64,000 nucleotides of DNA from an uncultured Pelagibacteraceae bacterium (GCA_902596515.1 CACJUF010000004.1:1-64000), one strand, 5' to 3'; counted from the stretch's first letter, positions 27,966 through 37,137 are shown. Translations and numbers: made by a program. The notes: generated by a model not told the origin, from the sequence alone.

Positions 27966-28817
27966 ATGATAATTTGGCTCGCTTCTTATCCTAAAAATGG
28001 CAACACGTGGTTAAGATCGTTGATAAGCGCTTATTATTATACAAAAGACGGCGTTTTTCTTGGTGACAATCATTTAAAGAACGTTCAACAGTTTCCTGAA
28101 AAAAAATATTTAGAAAATTTTGATTATGATTTATCAATACCTGGAGATACTTCGAGATTATGGGTCTTAGCCCAAGAAAAAATTAACGAGGACCGAAAGA
28201 TAAAATTTTTCAAGACACATAATGCTCTTGTGAAATTGGGAAAAAATGATTTTACAAATAGAGCCAACTCACTTGGTGGAATTTACATAGTAAGAGATCC
28301 CAGAAATGTTTTAGACTCCATGTCTAGACATTTTCAAATTGATCATGATAAAGCTTTAGAGGTAATGCAAGATAAAAAAAACTTTACTTACGACTTTAAA
28401 AAGAAAAAGGATTATAGTGATTATCAATTTATAAGTTCTTGGGAATTAAATTATCAATCTTGGAAAAATAACAACTTATTACCAATAAAATTTTTAAAAT
28501 ATGAGGATTTATTGTCAGAAACTTTTTTTGTATTTAAAGAGATAGTAGAATTTATAAATAAATTAACAAATAATAAAAGTGAATTTAATAAGGAAAAAGC
28601 AAAAAACGCTGTTAAAACTACTTCTTTTGAAAACCTAAAAAAAATAGAAGAAACAAACGGGTTTAGTGAGTCCATAATCTCAAGAAAAGAAAAAAAAAAG
28701 ATACCTTTTTTTCATTTAGGTCCAAAGAATAATTGGCAAAAAAACTTTGATAAAGAATTTATTGAGAAATTAAATAATATTTTTCAAAAGAATTTAATTG
28801 AATTAGATTATAAATAA
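27966..28817 (+). CDS. Sulfotransferase-family protein
   Basis: The 283-residue protein has the PAPS-binding motifs of cytosolic-type sulfotransferases: 5'-phosphosulfate loop IIWLASYPKNGNTWLRSLI (residues about 2-20) and 3'-phosphate motif YIVRDPRNVLDSMSRH (about residues 106-121). The WELNYQSWKN and KFLKYEDLLSETF segments are also typical. The acceptor, possibly a glycan or a small metabolite, is unknown. It has its own position between the LON-domain gene and tRNA-Gly, with 48 bases before the tRNA. Confidence 0.9.
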   Translation: MIIWLASYPKNGNTWLRSLISAYYYTKDGVFLGDNHLKNVQQFPEKKYLENFDYDLSIPGDTSRLWVLAQEKINEDRKIKFFKTHNALVKLGKNDFTNRANSLGGIYIVRDPRNVLDSMSRHFQIDHDKALEVMQDKKNFTYDFKKKKDYSDYQFISSWELNYQSWKNNNLLPIKFLKYEDLLSETFFVFKEIVEFINKLTNNKSEFNKEKAKNAVKTTSFENLKKIEETNGFSESIISRKEKKKIPFFHLGPKNNWQKNFDKEFIEKLNNIFQKNLIELDYK

Positions 28818-28826
28818 CTTAATTTC

Positions 28827-28855
28827 TTGAAATAATAATTTACTTTCTCTATATT
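28827..28855 (+). promoter_or_regulatory. Sigma-70-type promoter for tRNA-Gly
   Basis: A -35-like TTGAAA (28827-28832) and a -10-like TATATT (28850-28855) are separated by exactly 17 bases. Transcription would start just before the tRNA 5' end at 28866. The match is to the general bacterial consensus; use by this organism is inferred. Confidence 0.65.
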
Positions 28856-28865
28856 AAATTATATT

Positions 28866-28940
28866 GCGGGCATAGCTCAGTGGTAGAGCGTCTCGTTGCC
28901 AACGAGAAGGTCGAGGGTTCGACCCCCTTTGCCCGCTCCA
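28866..28940 (+). tRNA. tRNA-Gly(GCC)
   Basis: A complete cloverleaf of 75 bases including an encoded CCA. The 7-bp acceptor stem pairs GCGGGCA with TGCCCGC. The D arm is TAGCTCAGTGGTAGAGC. The anticodon stem TCTCG/CGAGA encloses the loop TTGCCAA, giving anticodon GCC (reads GGC/GGU glycine codons). The T arm is GAGGGTTCGACCCCC with TTCGA loop. The discriminator base is T (U). No terminator is visible before the methyltransferase start 19 bases downstream. Confidence 0.97.
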
Positions 28941-28959
28941 AACTTAAATTTGTCTATTA

Positions 28960-29694
28960 ATGAACATTGAAAAAATATTTGATGATATAAAATTCAAAGT
29001 TAGTCCAAGTGATGATTATAGATCTTCCTATAAATTTAGGCTTATAAAATCTTTTTATAAAATTTTTAAAAAAGAAAAAAATTACGTTTTTGATAATTGT
29101 ATCATAAACAAAGAAAAGATTGATTTAGATTTGAGAAAAGAATTAATTAAGATAGATAGCATGTCGACATACGCCATTGGATACTTGATAAACAGAATAT
29201 GTAAAAATTTATCTAAAAATCAGGTTTATTTGAATATTGGATGTTGGAAAGGCTTTTCCTTAGTTGCTGGGATGATTAATACTGAATGTAAAGTAATTGG
29301 TGTTGATAATTTTTCTCAATTTACGGGACCAAAAAATGATTTTATTAAAAATTTCGAAGACACGAAAAAAAATAATCATTTTTTTTTTGAGCAAGATTAT
29401 GAGAAATACTTTGAGTCTCTAGATCACAACAAAAATAAATTTGATTTTTACTTTTATGACGGAGAACATTCCTATGAAAATCAATTTAAGAATTTAAAAA
29501 TAGCAGATAAATTTTTAAATGTTGGATCTTTGGTATTAATTGATGATATAAATTTTGACGAAGTGTATGAGGGTACTTTAGACTTTATAAATAAAACCAA
29601 ATCTAAGTTTAGAATTATAAAGGAGATAAAGACCGCTAATAACCATTGTCATCCAAGTTTTTGGAATGGAATAATGATATTAAAAAAAGTATAA
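28960..29694 (+). CDS. Class I SAM-dependent methyltransferase (TylF/Methyltransf_24-like)
   Basis: This 244-residue protein has a SAM-binding strand-loop VYLNIGCWKGFSLVAGM (about residues 88-104), a second strand with KVIGVDNFSQF, and the FDFYFYDGEHSYENQFKNL segment (about residues 163-181), whose D-G-x-H-x-Y is typical of Methyltransf_24 proteins acting on sugars or small molecules. The first loop is modified (NIGCWKG where E-x-G-x-x-x-G is common). The acceptor is unknown. It may be co-transcribed with the tRNA because no hairpin intervenes. Confidence 0.85.
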   Translation: MNIEKIFDDIKFKVSPSDDYRSSYKFRLIKSFYKIFKKEKNYVFDNCIINKEKIDLDLRKELIKIDSMSTYAIGYLINRICKNLSKNQVYLNIGCWKGFSLVAGMINTECKVIGVDNFSQFTGPKNDFIKNFEDTKKNNHFFFEQDYEKYFESLDHNKNKFDFYFYDGEHSYENQFKNLKIADKFLNVGSLVLIDDINFDEVYEGTLDFINKTKSKFRIIKEIKTANNHCHPSFWNGIMILKKV

Positions 29695-29703
29695 TTTTAT
29701 TTT

Positions 29704-30048
29704 ATGAGTGATTTATTAAATAAAAAATGTGTTCCTTGTGAAGGTGGTGTAAAGGCTTTTGATATTTCTGAAATTCACAAATATCAAAAAAAAGTAGATG
29801 GTTGGCAAATTGTTCAAAATGATAAAAAAGTTTATCTTTTGGAAAAAAAATTTGAGTTTAAAAACTTTTTAGAAAGTCAAAAATTTGTAAATGAAGTAGG
29901 AAGAGTATCAGAGTATGAGGGTCATCACCCAGATATTATTTTTGGGTGGGGATATGCTAAGATTAACATTACAACTCATGCTATCGAAGGTTTATCTGAA
30001 AATGATTTTATATTAGCTGCTAAAATTGATAAGATTGCTAATGTTTAA
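29704..30048 (+). CDS. phhB: Pterin-4a-carbinolamine dehydratase
   Basis: The 114-residue protein dehydrates 4a-hydroxytetrahydrobiopterin. The family motif EGHHPDIIFGWGYAKINITTH (about residues 77-97) with the conserved His pair, and the C-terminal LSENDFILAAKID, are complete. The N-terminal CVPCEGG is also typical. A phenylalanine hydroxylase partner is not visible in the window, so the substrate pterin could derive from another enzyme. It ends on the plus strand with an 11-base tail overlap with purH. Confidence 0.94.
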   Translation: MSDLLNKKCVPCEGGVKAFDISEIHKYQKKVDGWQIVQNDKKVYLLEKKFEFKNFLESQKFVNEVGRVSEYEGHHPDIIFGWGYAKINITTHAIEGLSENDFILAAKIDKIANV

Positions 30049-31573
30049 AATGACGATTTTTTGAAAAAATCAAAACTGTATTTGTTTCGTCAGCAAATTT
30101 TATAATTTCTTTATCTCTTATCGATCCAGAAGGCTGAACTATTGCACTAGCTCCTGATTGAACTAATTTTTCTATCCCATCAACAAATGGGAAAAAAGCA
30201 TCTGATGCTGCCACAATTTCATTTTTGATGTTTGAAAACTTATTCATTTTTGCTATTGCAATCTCACAACTGTCAAATCTACTTGGTTGCCCCGAACCAA
30301 TACCAATAGTAGACATATTATTAGCAAGAACGATAGCGTTTGATTTTACATAACGACAAATATTAAATGCAAAAATTAAATTATCAAGTTGTGATTTATT
30401 TGGTTTTCTTTTTGAAACAATTCTAAAGTCTTTTTTTGAAATTTTTTTTTTGTCCTCTGATTGTATAAGTGTAAAGTTATCTACAGAATTAAATTTCCAT
30501 ACTTCATTGAGAGAAATCTTCGAGGAATCTATAAGTCTGAGATTTTTTTTTAATTTTAAGATTTTAAGAGCTTTTTCATCAAAGCCATTGGCTATTACTA
30601 CTTCAAGAAAAATTTTATTTAGTAACAATGCAAGTTTTTGAGTAATTTTATAGTTACACGAAACAATACCACCAAATGCACTTATGGGGTCCGAAGCTAA
30701 TGCTAACTTATAACTATCTATATTATTTTTTAAAGCTGAGACCCCACAAGGGTTTCCATGTTTAACAATAACTGTACCGGTATTTCTTGGTAATGATTTC
30801 GAAATAGTAAGCGCAGCAAGAATATCACTATAATTATTATAACTTAAATTTTTTCCATGAATTTGATCTAATTTATTATTAATATTTTGTGAATAGAAAG
30901 CACCTATTTGGTGTGGATTTTCTCCATATCTAAGATTTTCAACTAAATTGGTGTAATGAACTTTTTTTTTGGGAAAATTGATATTATTAAACTTGTTTAA
31001 ATAGTTTGAAATTACTGCATCGTAATAGGCAGTTTCATCAAATGCTAACCTAGACATTTTTTCTCTAAATTTTAGAGAGGTACCACCTTTATTTTTCTTT
31101 AACTCATTTATAAGTTCTGAATAATAATCGGTAGAGGTTATTACAGTCACATCATTATAATTTTTGGCAGCAGCTCTGACCATAGTTGGACCACCAACAT
31201 CAATATTTTCTATTATTTTTGAATGGTTTTTTGTTTGATCAATAGTTTTTTCAAATGGATAGAAATTTACTATTACTAAATCAATATTCTCAAAATTATT
31301 TTTTTTAATATCAAAAGAGTGAGACTTGTTATTCCTTTTGTTTAAAATGCCAGCATGTATTTTTGGATGTAAAGTTTTGACTCTTCCGTTAAGTATTTCT
31401 TTAAATCCTGTAAAACCTGAAACATCTAAACATTTGAATTTAAGTTTCTTAATTGCTTTAAATGTTCCACCAGAGCTAATTATTTTGATATTATTCCTTC
31501 TCAATTCTTTTAATAAAGGCTTAAGATTAGATTTATCAGATAATGATATTAAAGCTGATCTAATTTTTCTCAT
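30038..31573 (-). CDS. purH: Bifunctional AICAR transformylase / IMP cyclohydrolase
   Basis: The 511-residue enzyme performs the last two steps of IMP synthesis. The N-terminal MGS-like cyclohydrolase domain begins RSALISLSDKSNLKPLLKEL and contains HPKIHAGILNKRNN and DLVIVNFYPFEKT. The C-terminal transformylase has LRYGENPHQIGAFY, the KHGNPCGVSAL strand and AASDAFFPFVDGIEKLVQSG. The length is close to the usual. AICAR from HisF feeds this enzyme. It precedes the heparinase-like gene on the minus strand (1-base overlap). Confidence 0.97.
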   Translation of the reverse strand: MRKIRSALISLSDKSNLKPLLKELRRNNIKIISSGGTFKAIKKLKFKCLDVSGFTGFKEILNGRVKTLHPKIHAGILNKRNNKSHSFDIKKNNFENIDLVIVNFYPFEKTIDQTKNHSKIIENIDVGGPTMVRAAAKNYNDVTVITSTDYYSELINELKKNKGGTSLKFREKMSRLAFDETAYYDAVISNYLNKFNNINFPKKKVHYTNLVENLRYGENPHQIGAFYSQNINNKLDQIHGKNLSYNNYSDILAALTISKSLPRNTGTVIVKHGNPCGVSALKNNIDSYKLALASDPISAFGGIVSCNYKITQKLALLLNKIFLEVVIANGFDEKALKILKLKKNLRLIDSSKISLNEVWKFNSVDNFTLIQSEDKKKISKKDFRIVSKRKPNKSQLDNLIFAFNICRYVKSNAIVLANNMSTIGIGSGQPSRFDSCEIAIAKMNKFSNIKNEIVAASDAFFPFVDGIEKLVQSGASAIVQPSGSIRDKEIIKFADETNTVLIFSKNRHFKH

Positions 31574-33198
31574 TATATCTTTTTAATTTCCCATTCAATA
31601 TTCTCTTCATTATTATTCAATATTCCAGATACAAAAATATTTTGGTTCTCAATATATGAATTTTTAATACCGAAGTATAATCCATTATCAATATTAATTT
31701 CATAATTATCACATGTAAATTTCCAACCCTCATCCTCTAATTCTATTAAAATGGATTTATTATCTTGAGTTTTCATTAATTTAATATTTGGTTCCAGATG
31801 AAATCGAATATCAAATTTTAAATTATGATTATTTTTTTTTCTAATAATCTTATCGTTTCCAACAAATTTCATTTGCTCAGGAAAAAATTCAATATTTCTC
31901 TCATGTATTGATTTAAATTTTTTAAAATATCCATCATGAGCAGCATTGATTTTCCAATAATTTTTCTCACACACAGAATTTTTTTTAGTAATTTTTAAAC
32001 CTGTTTTTAGGATTAACTTATCTTTTTTTTTTGTAAATTTGCACGAGGAATTATCATCAATTATTAAAGTGCTGTGTGCAGCTGAAGATTTTGATATTTC
32101 ATTAAGGTTTTGATTATTTTTTTTGTAATAACCACAATTGGTTATAAGTTTATTTCCGTTTGAAATTATTTCAAATGAAAGAGCGCCCGACTGATAATCC
32201 TGAGTATATTTTGAATTTGGTGACGATCCCGCATCCATTGCTAGACAAATTTTTTTATTCTTTAAAATTATATAACCACCACAATCTTTATTTTCATTTT
32301 TAAATTTATAACCAAGTCTTCTTAAGTAATGATCAAAATCTTGAGTATTGGACTTATTATTACCGTTAAATAAAAGATCTACGTATATATTTTGTCTTAT
32401 GAAAGCATAACTTTGTCCAAAATAATAAATATTTTCTTCTATGTGTTCCGGAACTTCAACCTGAGACTCTTTAAACCATTCTCTAATAATTATAAAATAT
32501 TTTAAAAAAAATATTAACTGTTTTATATTCCTTGAATTTGTAAAACCTTGGTTATCTATTGAGGAACTAGTAATTTTCTCTAGAAAACTTAAACCAATAT
32601 CTAAATAGTTTTTCTCAATTTTGTAACATAGCCCTGTCAAAATTATTGCTGAGCAACCAATTATTTTGTTTTCTAAATCTTTAGAGTTTTTCATTTCATT
32701 TAATAAATGATTTGTTTGTTTTTGAATCATGTGATCAAACATTGATCTATATTCTTTATCATTGTCATCATAAGTAAGTAGGTGATTAGATAGGCATGAA
32801 ATAATACGTTTAGCAGTTATGTTAAATTCCCAACTTTCTTTTTTAAAGCTACTATTATTAGTTATCCAATTAGTTATAACCTTTTTCACAGAATTTTTCG
32901 AAGATTTTAGGTCAAGACTGAACAACCAGAAAAAATTGTTCAATTTTTCAAAATCTTTGGTTTTAATTTGATTATTCCAAACTGTCTCTAGTTCAAAATC
33001 TTCAATTTTATATTTTTTATTTTGATATTTGATTATCGATGAAAGTAAGTGAGGACTTGGTTTGTAAATGAATTCATTATCAAAAGTTTTAGAAATCTTT
33101 TTTTCATATAAACTTGAATTTTTATAAATATCTCTGAATTTTTTTTTAATTATTTCTGCAAACTCATTTAAAGTTTCAAAAAATCCATCTAACAGCAT
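31573..33198 (-). CDS. Heparinase II/III-family protein
   Basis: This 541-residue protein has a helical toroid N-terminal half (about residues 50-300) and a beta-rich C-terminal half with the family pattern MDAGSSPNSKYTQDYQSGAL and AAHSTLIIDDNSSC, where heparinase II/III-like proteins have H-S-x-x-x-I-D-x-x-x. No signal peptide is visible in the chosen start. Polysaccharide lyase activity has not been shown for this clade. Its position between rpe and purH is seen in other alphaproteobacteria, so it is likely a core gene. Confidence 0.85.
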   Translation of the reverse strand: MLLDGFFETLNEFAEIIKKKFRDIYKNSSLYEKKISKTFDNEFIYKPSPHLLSSIIKYQNKKYKIEDFELETVWNNQIKTKDFEKLNNFFWLFSLDLKSSKNSVKKVITNWITNNSSFKKESWEFNITAKRIISCLSNHLLTYDDNDKEYRSMFDHMIQKQTNHLLNEMKNSKDLENKIIGCSAIILTGLCYKIEKNYLDIGLSFLEKITSSSIDNQGFTNSRNIKQLIFFLKYFIIIREWFKESQVEVPEHIEENIYYFGQSYAFIRQNIYVDLLFNGNNKSNTQDFDHYLRRLGYKFKNENKDCGGYIILKNKKICLAMDAGSSPNSKYTQDYQSGALSFEIISNGNKLITNCGYYKKNNQNLNEISKSSAAHSTLIIDDNSSCKFTKKKDKLILKTGLKITKKNSVCEKNYWKINAAHDGYFKKFKSIHERNIEFFPEQMKFVGNDKIIRKKNNHNLKFDIRFHLEPNIKLMKTQDNKSILIELEDEGWKFTCDNYEINIDNGLYFGIKNSYIENQNIFVSGILNNNEENIEWEIKKI

Positions 33199-33199
33199 T

Positions 33200-33859
33200 C
33201 TACACTTCTTTAAGTGTTTCTATATTCTTTTTAATGTTACCGTTATTTTCTTTAAATATTGTAGTTCCTGATACAAGAATATTTGCGCCTGCGTTTATTA
33301 CGTCTTTTGAATTTGAAAAATTTATTCCACCATCCACTTCAATGTCGTACTTATATTTTTTTTCATCTTTAAGTTTTTTTAATAATTCAATTTTTTTAAT
33401 AACATCGGGAATAAATTTCTGTCCTCCAAAACCTGGATATACACTCATTACTAAAATCAAATCCACATGTTTTAATTCATTTTCAATTACTTTGATCTCT
33501 GTATTTGGATTAAGAGAAATACCAACTTTTTTTTTAAAACTTTTAATATGATTAATTGATTCTACTAAATTATCAGTGGCTTCAGGGTGTATAGTAATTA
33601 TATCTGCTCCTGCATCTGCAAAATCCTTTATATATTTATGTACAGGTGAAATCATCAAATGCACATCAAAAGTTAATTCTGAATGCTTTCTAAGAGTTTT
33701 AATGACTGGAGGTCCAATAGTTAAATTAGGAACGAAATGACCATCCATTACATCAACATGTATCATATCTGCACCTGCATCTTCGAGTCTCTTAATCTCA
33801 TTTCCTAATTGGCTAAAGTCTGCAGATAATATTGAGGGGGAAATTTGTATTTTTTTCAT
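33200..33859 (-). CDS. rpe: Ribulose-phosphate 3-epimerase
   Basis: The 219-residue TIM-barrel enzyme interconverts ribulose 5-phosphate and xylulose 5-phosphate. The N-terminal ISPSILSADFSQLG, the metal-binding HVDVMDGHFVPNLTIGP (about residues 34-50), DVHLMI and the C-terminal VDGGINFSNSKDVINAGANI phosphate site are all present. It precedes the heparinase-like gene by one base on the same strand, with a 40-base spacer before the YggT-like gene. Confidence 0.97.
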   Translation of the reverse strand: MKKIQISPSILSADFSQLGNEIKRLEDAGADMIHVDVMDGHFVPNLTIGPPVIKTLRKHSELTFDVHLMISPVHKYIKDFADAGADIITIHPEATDNLVESINHIKSFKKKVGISLNPNTEIKVIENELKHVDLILVMSVYPGFGGQKFIPDVIKKIELLKKLKDEKKYKYDIEVDGGINFSNSKDVINAGANILVSGTTIFKENNGNIKKNIETLKEV

Positions 33860-33899
33860 AGATTATTAAATTAACTAGTACCAAATTTTAAAATTTAAT

Positions 33900-34244
33900 T
33901 TAATTAAAAAATTGGTAAATTTGTCTTGAAATCTCACTTTCTAATGGAAATGACAACATTCCCATCACTGAGTATCCTAGAACCCAAGGCATAAAGTAAA
34001 ACCTTATCATAAAAAAAAACCAAGCAACATAAAGAGGCACGATTGGTTGTATGATAAAAGATGGAGTTATAGGTCTAAATAAGTTGATCAAAGGATTAGT
34101 AAATTTAACAAAGACCCTCATAAAAAAAAATTGAGAATCTTCTCTTTGAAAAATATTCATTGCAACTCTTCCAATCAAAGTCCACATGATTACCCCAAGA
34201 ATATAGTCAATTATATATACTAAAGGATGAAAGTTCGCCGACAT
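33900..34244 (-). CDS. YggT-family-like membrane protein
   Basis: The 114-residue protein has two hydrophobic regions (about residues 10-30 and 70-90) and the YggT hallmark arrangement: IIDYILGVIMWTLIGRVAMNIF, then FVKFTNPLINLFRPITPSFI (F-x-x-x-x-x-P-L-x-x-x-x-R-x-x-P), then a second pair of helices. YggT proteins are inner-membrane proteins of obscure role, linked in other bacteria to osmotic or division functions. It lies just downstream of the symporter terminator. Another YggT protein is at 45612-45902. Confidence 0.75.
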   Translation of the reverse strand: MSANFHPLVYIIDYILGVIMWTLIGRVAMNIFQREDSQFFFMRVFVKFTNPLINLFRPITPSFIIQPIVPLYVAWFFFMIRFYFMPWVLGYSVMGMLSFPLESEISRQIYQFFN

Positions 34245-34278
34245 TGAGAAATTTATATTGGAAAAAGATCGAAATTAA

Positions 34279-34302
34279 AAGGGGCGAAATTAATCGCCCC
34301 TT
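34279..34302 (-). terminator. Rho-independent terminator of the symporter gene
   Basis: The minus strand reads AAGGGGCGA, six-base loop, TCGCCCCTT, a perfect 9-bp GC-rich hairpin (34279-34287 and 34294-34302), followed by TTAATTT. It starts 12 bases after the actP-like stop at 34314. It is conspicuous in an otherwise hairpin-poor, AT-rich sequence and suggests a strongly expressed transcript. Confidence 0.88.
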
Positions 34303-34313
34303 AAAAAGATTAT

Positions 34314-36128
34314 TTAGTGTTGTTTGCCAAGGATCGATTTACCAGCTGGTACACGAACCTCATCAACCATTTTCTGCGTTGCAGCGTTTGGTGCTTGAGT
34401 CATTAAACTCACTACAACCATTGCTACTAAGCTGACAGCTGAACCAAAGATACCAAACGTTAACTGAGTAATTCCTAAGAATCCACTTCCACCTGTTCTT
34501 ACCCAAACTAGGTAAGCAGCACCAGAAACTAATCCTAAGAACATACCAGCAATAGCACCTTCTTTGTTAGCTCTCTTCCACCATACACCAAGTACAAGTG
34601 GGAAGAACAGTCCTGACATCGCAAAGTCAAAAGCCCAGATTACTGAACCTAATATACCCTGGATCTCAAGCGCTGCGATTGTTGCTCCTGCAAAACCAAT
34701 TACCACAAGTAATACCCTTGCAACAACCAGTCTCTTCGCAGTCTCAGCTTTTGGATCGATGATCTTATAGTAAACATCGTGTGAGATTGCGTTTGCAATT
34801 GCTAGAATCAAACCATCAGCTGTTGACATGGCAGCAGCCATACCTCCAGCAGCAACCAGACCTGAGATTACATACGGTAAACCAGCTATTTCTGGAGTTG
34901 CTAACACAACGGCTTTACCACCCATGAAAAACTCGTTTAATTCAAGAGTTCCATTTCCGTTAAAGTCGCTTACAAACATTAAGTTTGCTTGGTTCCAGTT
35001 TTGATACCAATCTATTGATTGTACTTCAGCTATTGATTTACCGATAATACCTGTTGGTAGTGACGGATCAATCAATGACAACTTAGATAGTGTCGCTAAC
35101 ATTGGAGCAGAAGAATAAAGTAGGAAGATAAAGAATAATGACCAACCTACTGATTTTCTAGCTGCTTTTACACTTGGAGTAGTAAAATATCTCATCATAA
35201 CGTGAGGCAATGAAGCTGTCCCCATCATCATCGCTAACGCTAATGAAATAAATGCCCAAGGTGTTGCGTTCACCGCTGAGTGAGCTTTAGTTATTCCAGC
35301 CAAACCTTTTGGTACTTCTTTTAGATTTTCAGCAGAGTTTTTAACAAAACCAAACTGAGCCTCTAATTCAGCTATTCTTGAAACTTCATCAGCTAACATG
35401 AAGTGTGGGAAGAAACCCGCACCCATTTTGTTACTGATCCAGAATACTGGTAATAAGTAAGCTATGATTAGTACGATATATTGAGCTACCTGTGTCCAAG
35501 TTACCCCTCTCATACCACCAAGCATTGAACAAAGTAAGATACTTATAAGTCCAACGTATACAGCGTATTGGAATGGAATATCAAGTGCAACAGATGCAAT
35601 TGTACCTGTGGCGTTAATTTGTGCAGTCACGTAAGTAAATGAAGCAACAGTTAAAACTACTACCGCCATAAATCTACTTAAATTACCACCGTATCTTGTA
35701 CCAATAAAATCTGGAACTGTGTAACAGCCAAATTTTCTTAGGTAAGGTGCTAAAAGTGATGCAACTAATACATATCCACCAGTCCAACCTACAAGTAGTG
35801 CCATATAACCGTAACCCTTAAAGTAAATACCACCTGCCATTGCAACGAATGATGCACCAGACATCCAGTCTGCTGCTGTCGCCATTCCGTTGAACACGGT
35901 TGGTACTTGTCTTCCAGCTACGTAATACGCATCAGCTTGAGCTGTACGTGATAGATAACCAATTATAGCATAGATGGCTACCGTGAAGGCAACGAAACAA
36001 ATACCAATTGTTTTCGCTGTCATACCCATCTGCTCGGCAATTGACATAATGATTATGAAAGCTAAAAAACCACCTGTATAGATTCCATAAACCTTAGGTA
36101 AATTGTCTATAAAATTACCTTTAATCAT
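34314..36128 (-). CDS. Sodium/solute symporter large subunit (acetate-type, actP-like)
   Basis: The 604-residue SSS-family transporter is probably for acetate or a related carboxylate. It has about 13 hydrophobic segments and the signature AYYVAGRQVPTVFNGMATAADWMSGASFVAM (about residues 66-96) plus the STADGLILAIANAISHDVYY sodium-site segment. An EF-hand-like loop with 12 ligand positions, DFNGNGTLELNE (residues 388-399), is an unusual but perhaps family-wide feature. The 87-residue partner gene precedes it (1-base overlap). GC content is visibly higher than in neighbours, consistent with high expression. Confidence 0.9.
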   Translation of the reverse strand: MIKGNFIDNLPKVYGIYTGGFLAFIIIMSIAEQMGMTAKTIGICFVAFTVAIYAIIGYLSRTAQADAYYVAGRQVPTVFNGMATAADWMSGASFVAMAGGIYFKGYGYMALLVGWTGGYVLVASLLAPYLRKFGCYTVPDFIGTRYGGNLSRFMAVVVLTVASFTYVTAQINATGTIASVALDIPFQYAVYVGLISILLCSMLGGMRGVTWTQVAQYIVLIIAYLLPVFWISNKMGAGFFPHFMLADEVSRIAELEAQFGFVKNSAENLKEVPKGLAGITKAHSAVNATPWAFISLALAMMMGTASLPHVMMRYFTTPSVKAARKSVGWSLFFIFLLYSSAPMLATLSKLSLIDPSLPTGIIGKSIAEVQSIDWYQNWNQANLMFVSDFNGNGTLELNEFFMGGKAVVLATPEIAGLPYVISGLVAAGGMAAAMSTADGLILAIANAISHDVYYKIIDPKAETAKRLVVARVLLVVIGFAGATIAALEIQGILGSVIWAFDFAMSGLFFPLVLGVWWKRANKEGAIAGMFLGLVSGAAYLVWVRTGGSGFLGITQLTFGIFGSAVSLVAMVVVSLMTQAPNAATQKMVDEVRVPAGKSILGKQH

Positions 36129-36388
36129 TAGTCATCTCCTCTTTCACTGAAGCCGAACTCTTCATCAATTTTTTCTTGTCTGTTCGCAAACCAGAAAATC
36201 AGTATTACGAAAATTCCAAGAGAACCTTGACATGTGAACCAATAAGTTAACGGATAACCAAATGGTCCCGTAACTTCGTTCATTTCAGCCCCGAATAGGA
36301 AGATGCCAATTGAGAAAACAAACCAAATTGCTAACGTCATCATTAGCAAACCCTTGGATTTTTCCCAGTGTTGTTCTTGTTTTGACAT
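36128..36388 (-). CDS. Sodium/solute symporter small subunit (DUF4212)
   Basis: This 86-residue protein has two membrane helices (about residues 15-32 and 48-67) and the DUF4212 pattern EQHWEKSKGLLMMTLAIWFVFSIGIF with ACID tail EKIDEEFGF. DUF4212 proteins accompany the large SSS subunits of this type and are thought to form the heteromeric symporter. A good ribosome-binding site (AGAGAGG) is 5 bases upstream. The 104-base spacer to the divergent gene at 36493 contains AT-rich promoter-like sequence. Confidence 0.93.
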   Translation of the reverse strand: MSKQEQHWEKSKGLLMMTLAIWFVFSIGIFLFGAEMNEVTGPFGYPLTYWFTCQGSLGIFVILIFWFANRQEKIDEEFGFSERGDD

Positions 36389-36492
36389 TTATACCTCTCT
36401 CTTTTTAGTTATAACTGGCGAAAACCATAACCATTATGAAATAGATTTAAAGTGTTAAAATTGGTAAATTTGCTAGCCTTTTCAAGTTATAA

Positions 36493-37137
36493 GTGTCAAA
36501 AATAGGGCTTTTTATGGGAAAATACAAATTAACGTGGAGGGATTTAACTTGGCATGATTTTAAGACTTATCTTTTCGCCATGTTCAAAGCTTTCATACCC
36601 AAGGGGAAAATTAGTAATTTGGATGAACTTGAAACGTTTATTCAAACAAAATCTGCCTGGGTGAGTCAGGTTACTCTTTACGGCTATCTTAAAACAAGGA
36701 TGGGAACTAGGTACGTTCTTCATTTTGAGAATGACACTTTTATGGAATCAGTAAACCTTGCTAAGTGGAATATTTATGCAGTTGCTCTTCAAGATCTTAC
36801 ATTGTTTACATTTTCAAAATTGAAAGCAAATTTTAATTACCAAGACATAGATAAAGCAAAAGAAATTTTTTTAAAAATTTTAGATGATGAAACTTCAAAT
36901 AAGATGCCAATTGATATTATAGAAAATGCAAAAAAAAGTTTTGACGAAAGAATACAAAATATTAATTGGGATGATCATCACAATGATTTACCATTTAATC
37001 CAAGTGCTTTATGTTTGTATAAGTGGGCACCAATTGGAGAAGATTTAAAAACTTTAGATCGCAAAATTGTTCTTAATTCAGTGATTTTAAAATGGGAAGT
37101 TGTAAAAAAAGAATTTAATGAAAGAATAAAATTTTAG
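36493..37137 (+). CDS. Conserved-looking protein of unknown function
   Basis: I do not recognise this 214-residue protein. It starts at GTG 36493 or possibly ATG 36514. It has no signal peptide or membrane helix; it is rich in Trp, Phe and Lys, with [22 protein letters not shown] near the N-terminus and [31 protein letters not shown] near the C-terminus. It lies divergent from the symporter genes and convergent with acs (4-base overlap), so a link to acetate use is possible but unproven. Confidence 0.75.
   Translation: MSKIGLFMGKYKLTWRDLTWHDFKTYLFAMFKAFIPKGKISNLDELETFIQTKSAWVSQVTLYGYLKTRMGTRYVLHFENDTFMESVNLAKWNIYAVALQDLTLFTFSKLKANFNYQDIDKAKEIFLKILDDETSNKMPIDIIENAKKSFDERIQNINWDDHHNDLPFNPSALCLYKWAPIGEDLKTLDRKIVLNSVILKWEVVKKEFNERIKF

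Noticed and set aside
28866-28940. tRNA-Gly as a phage attachment site
   Set aside because: No integrase gene and no repeated tRNA 3' end were seen near it.
31573-33198. Heparinase-like gene as a foreign insertion between rpe and purH
   Set aside because: The same neighbourhood is known in other alphaproteobacteria and codon use looks like the rest, so it is probably core.
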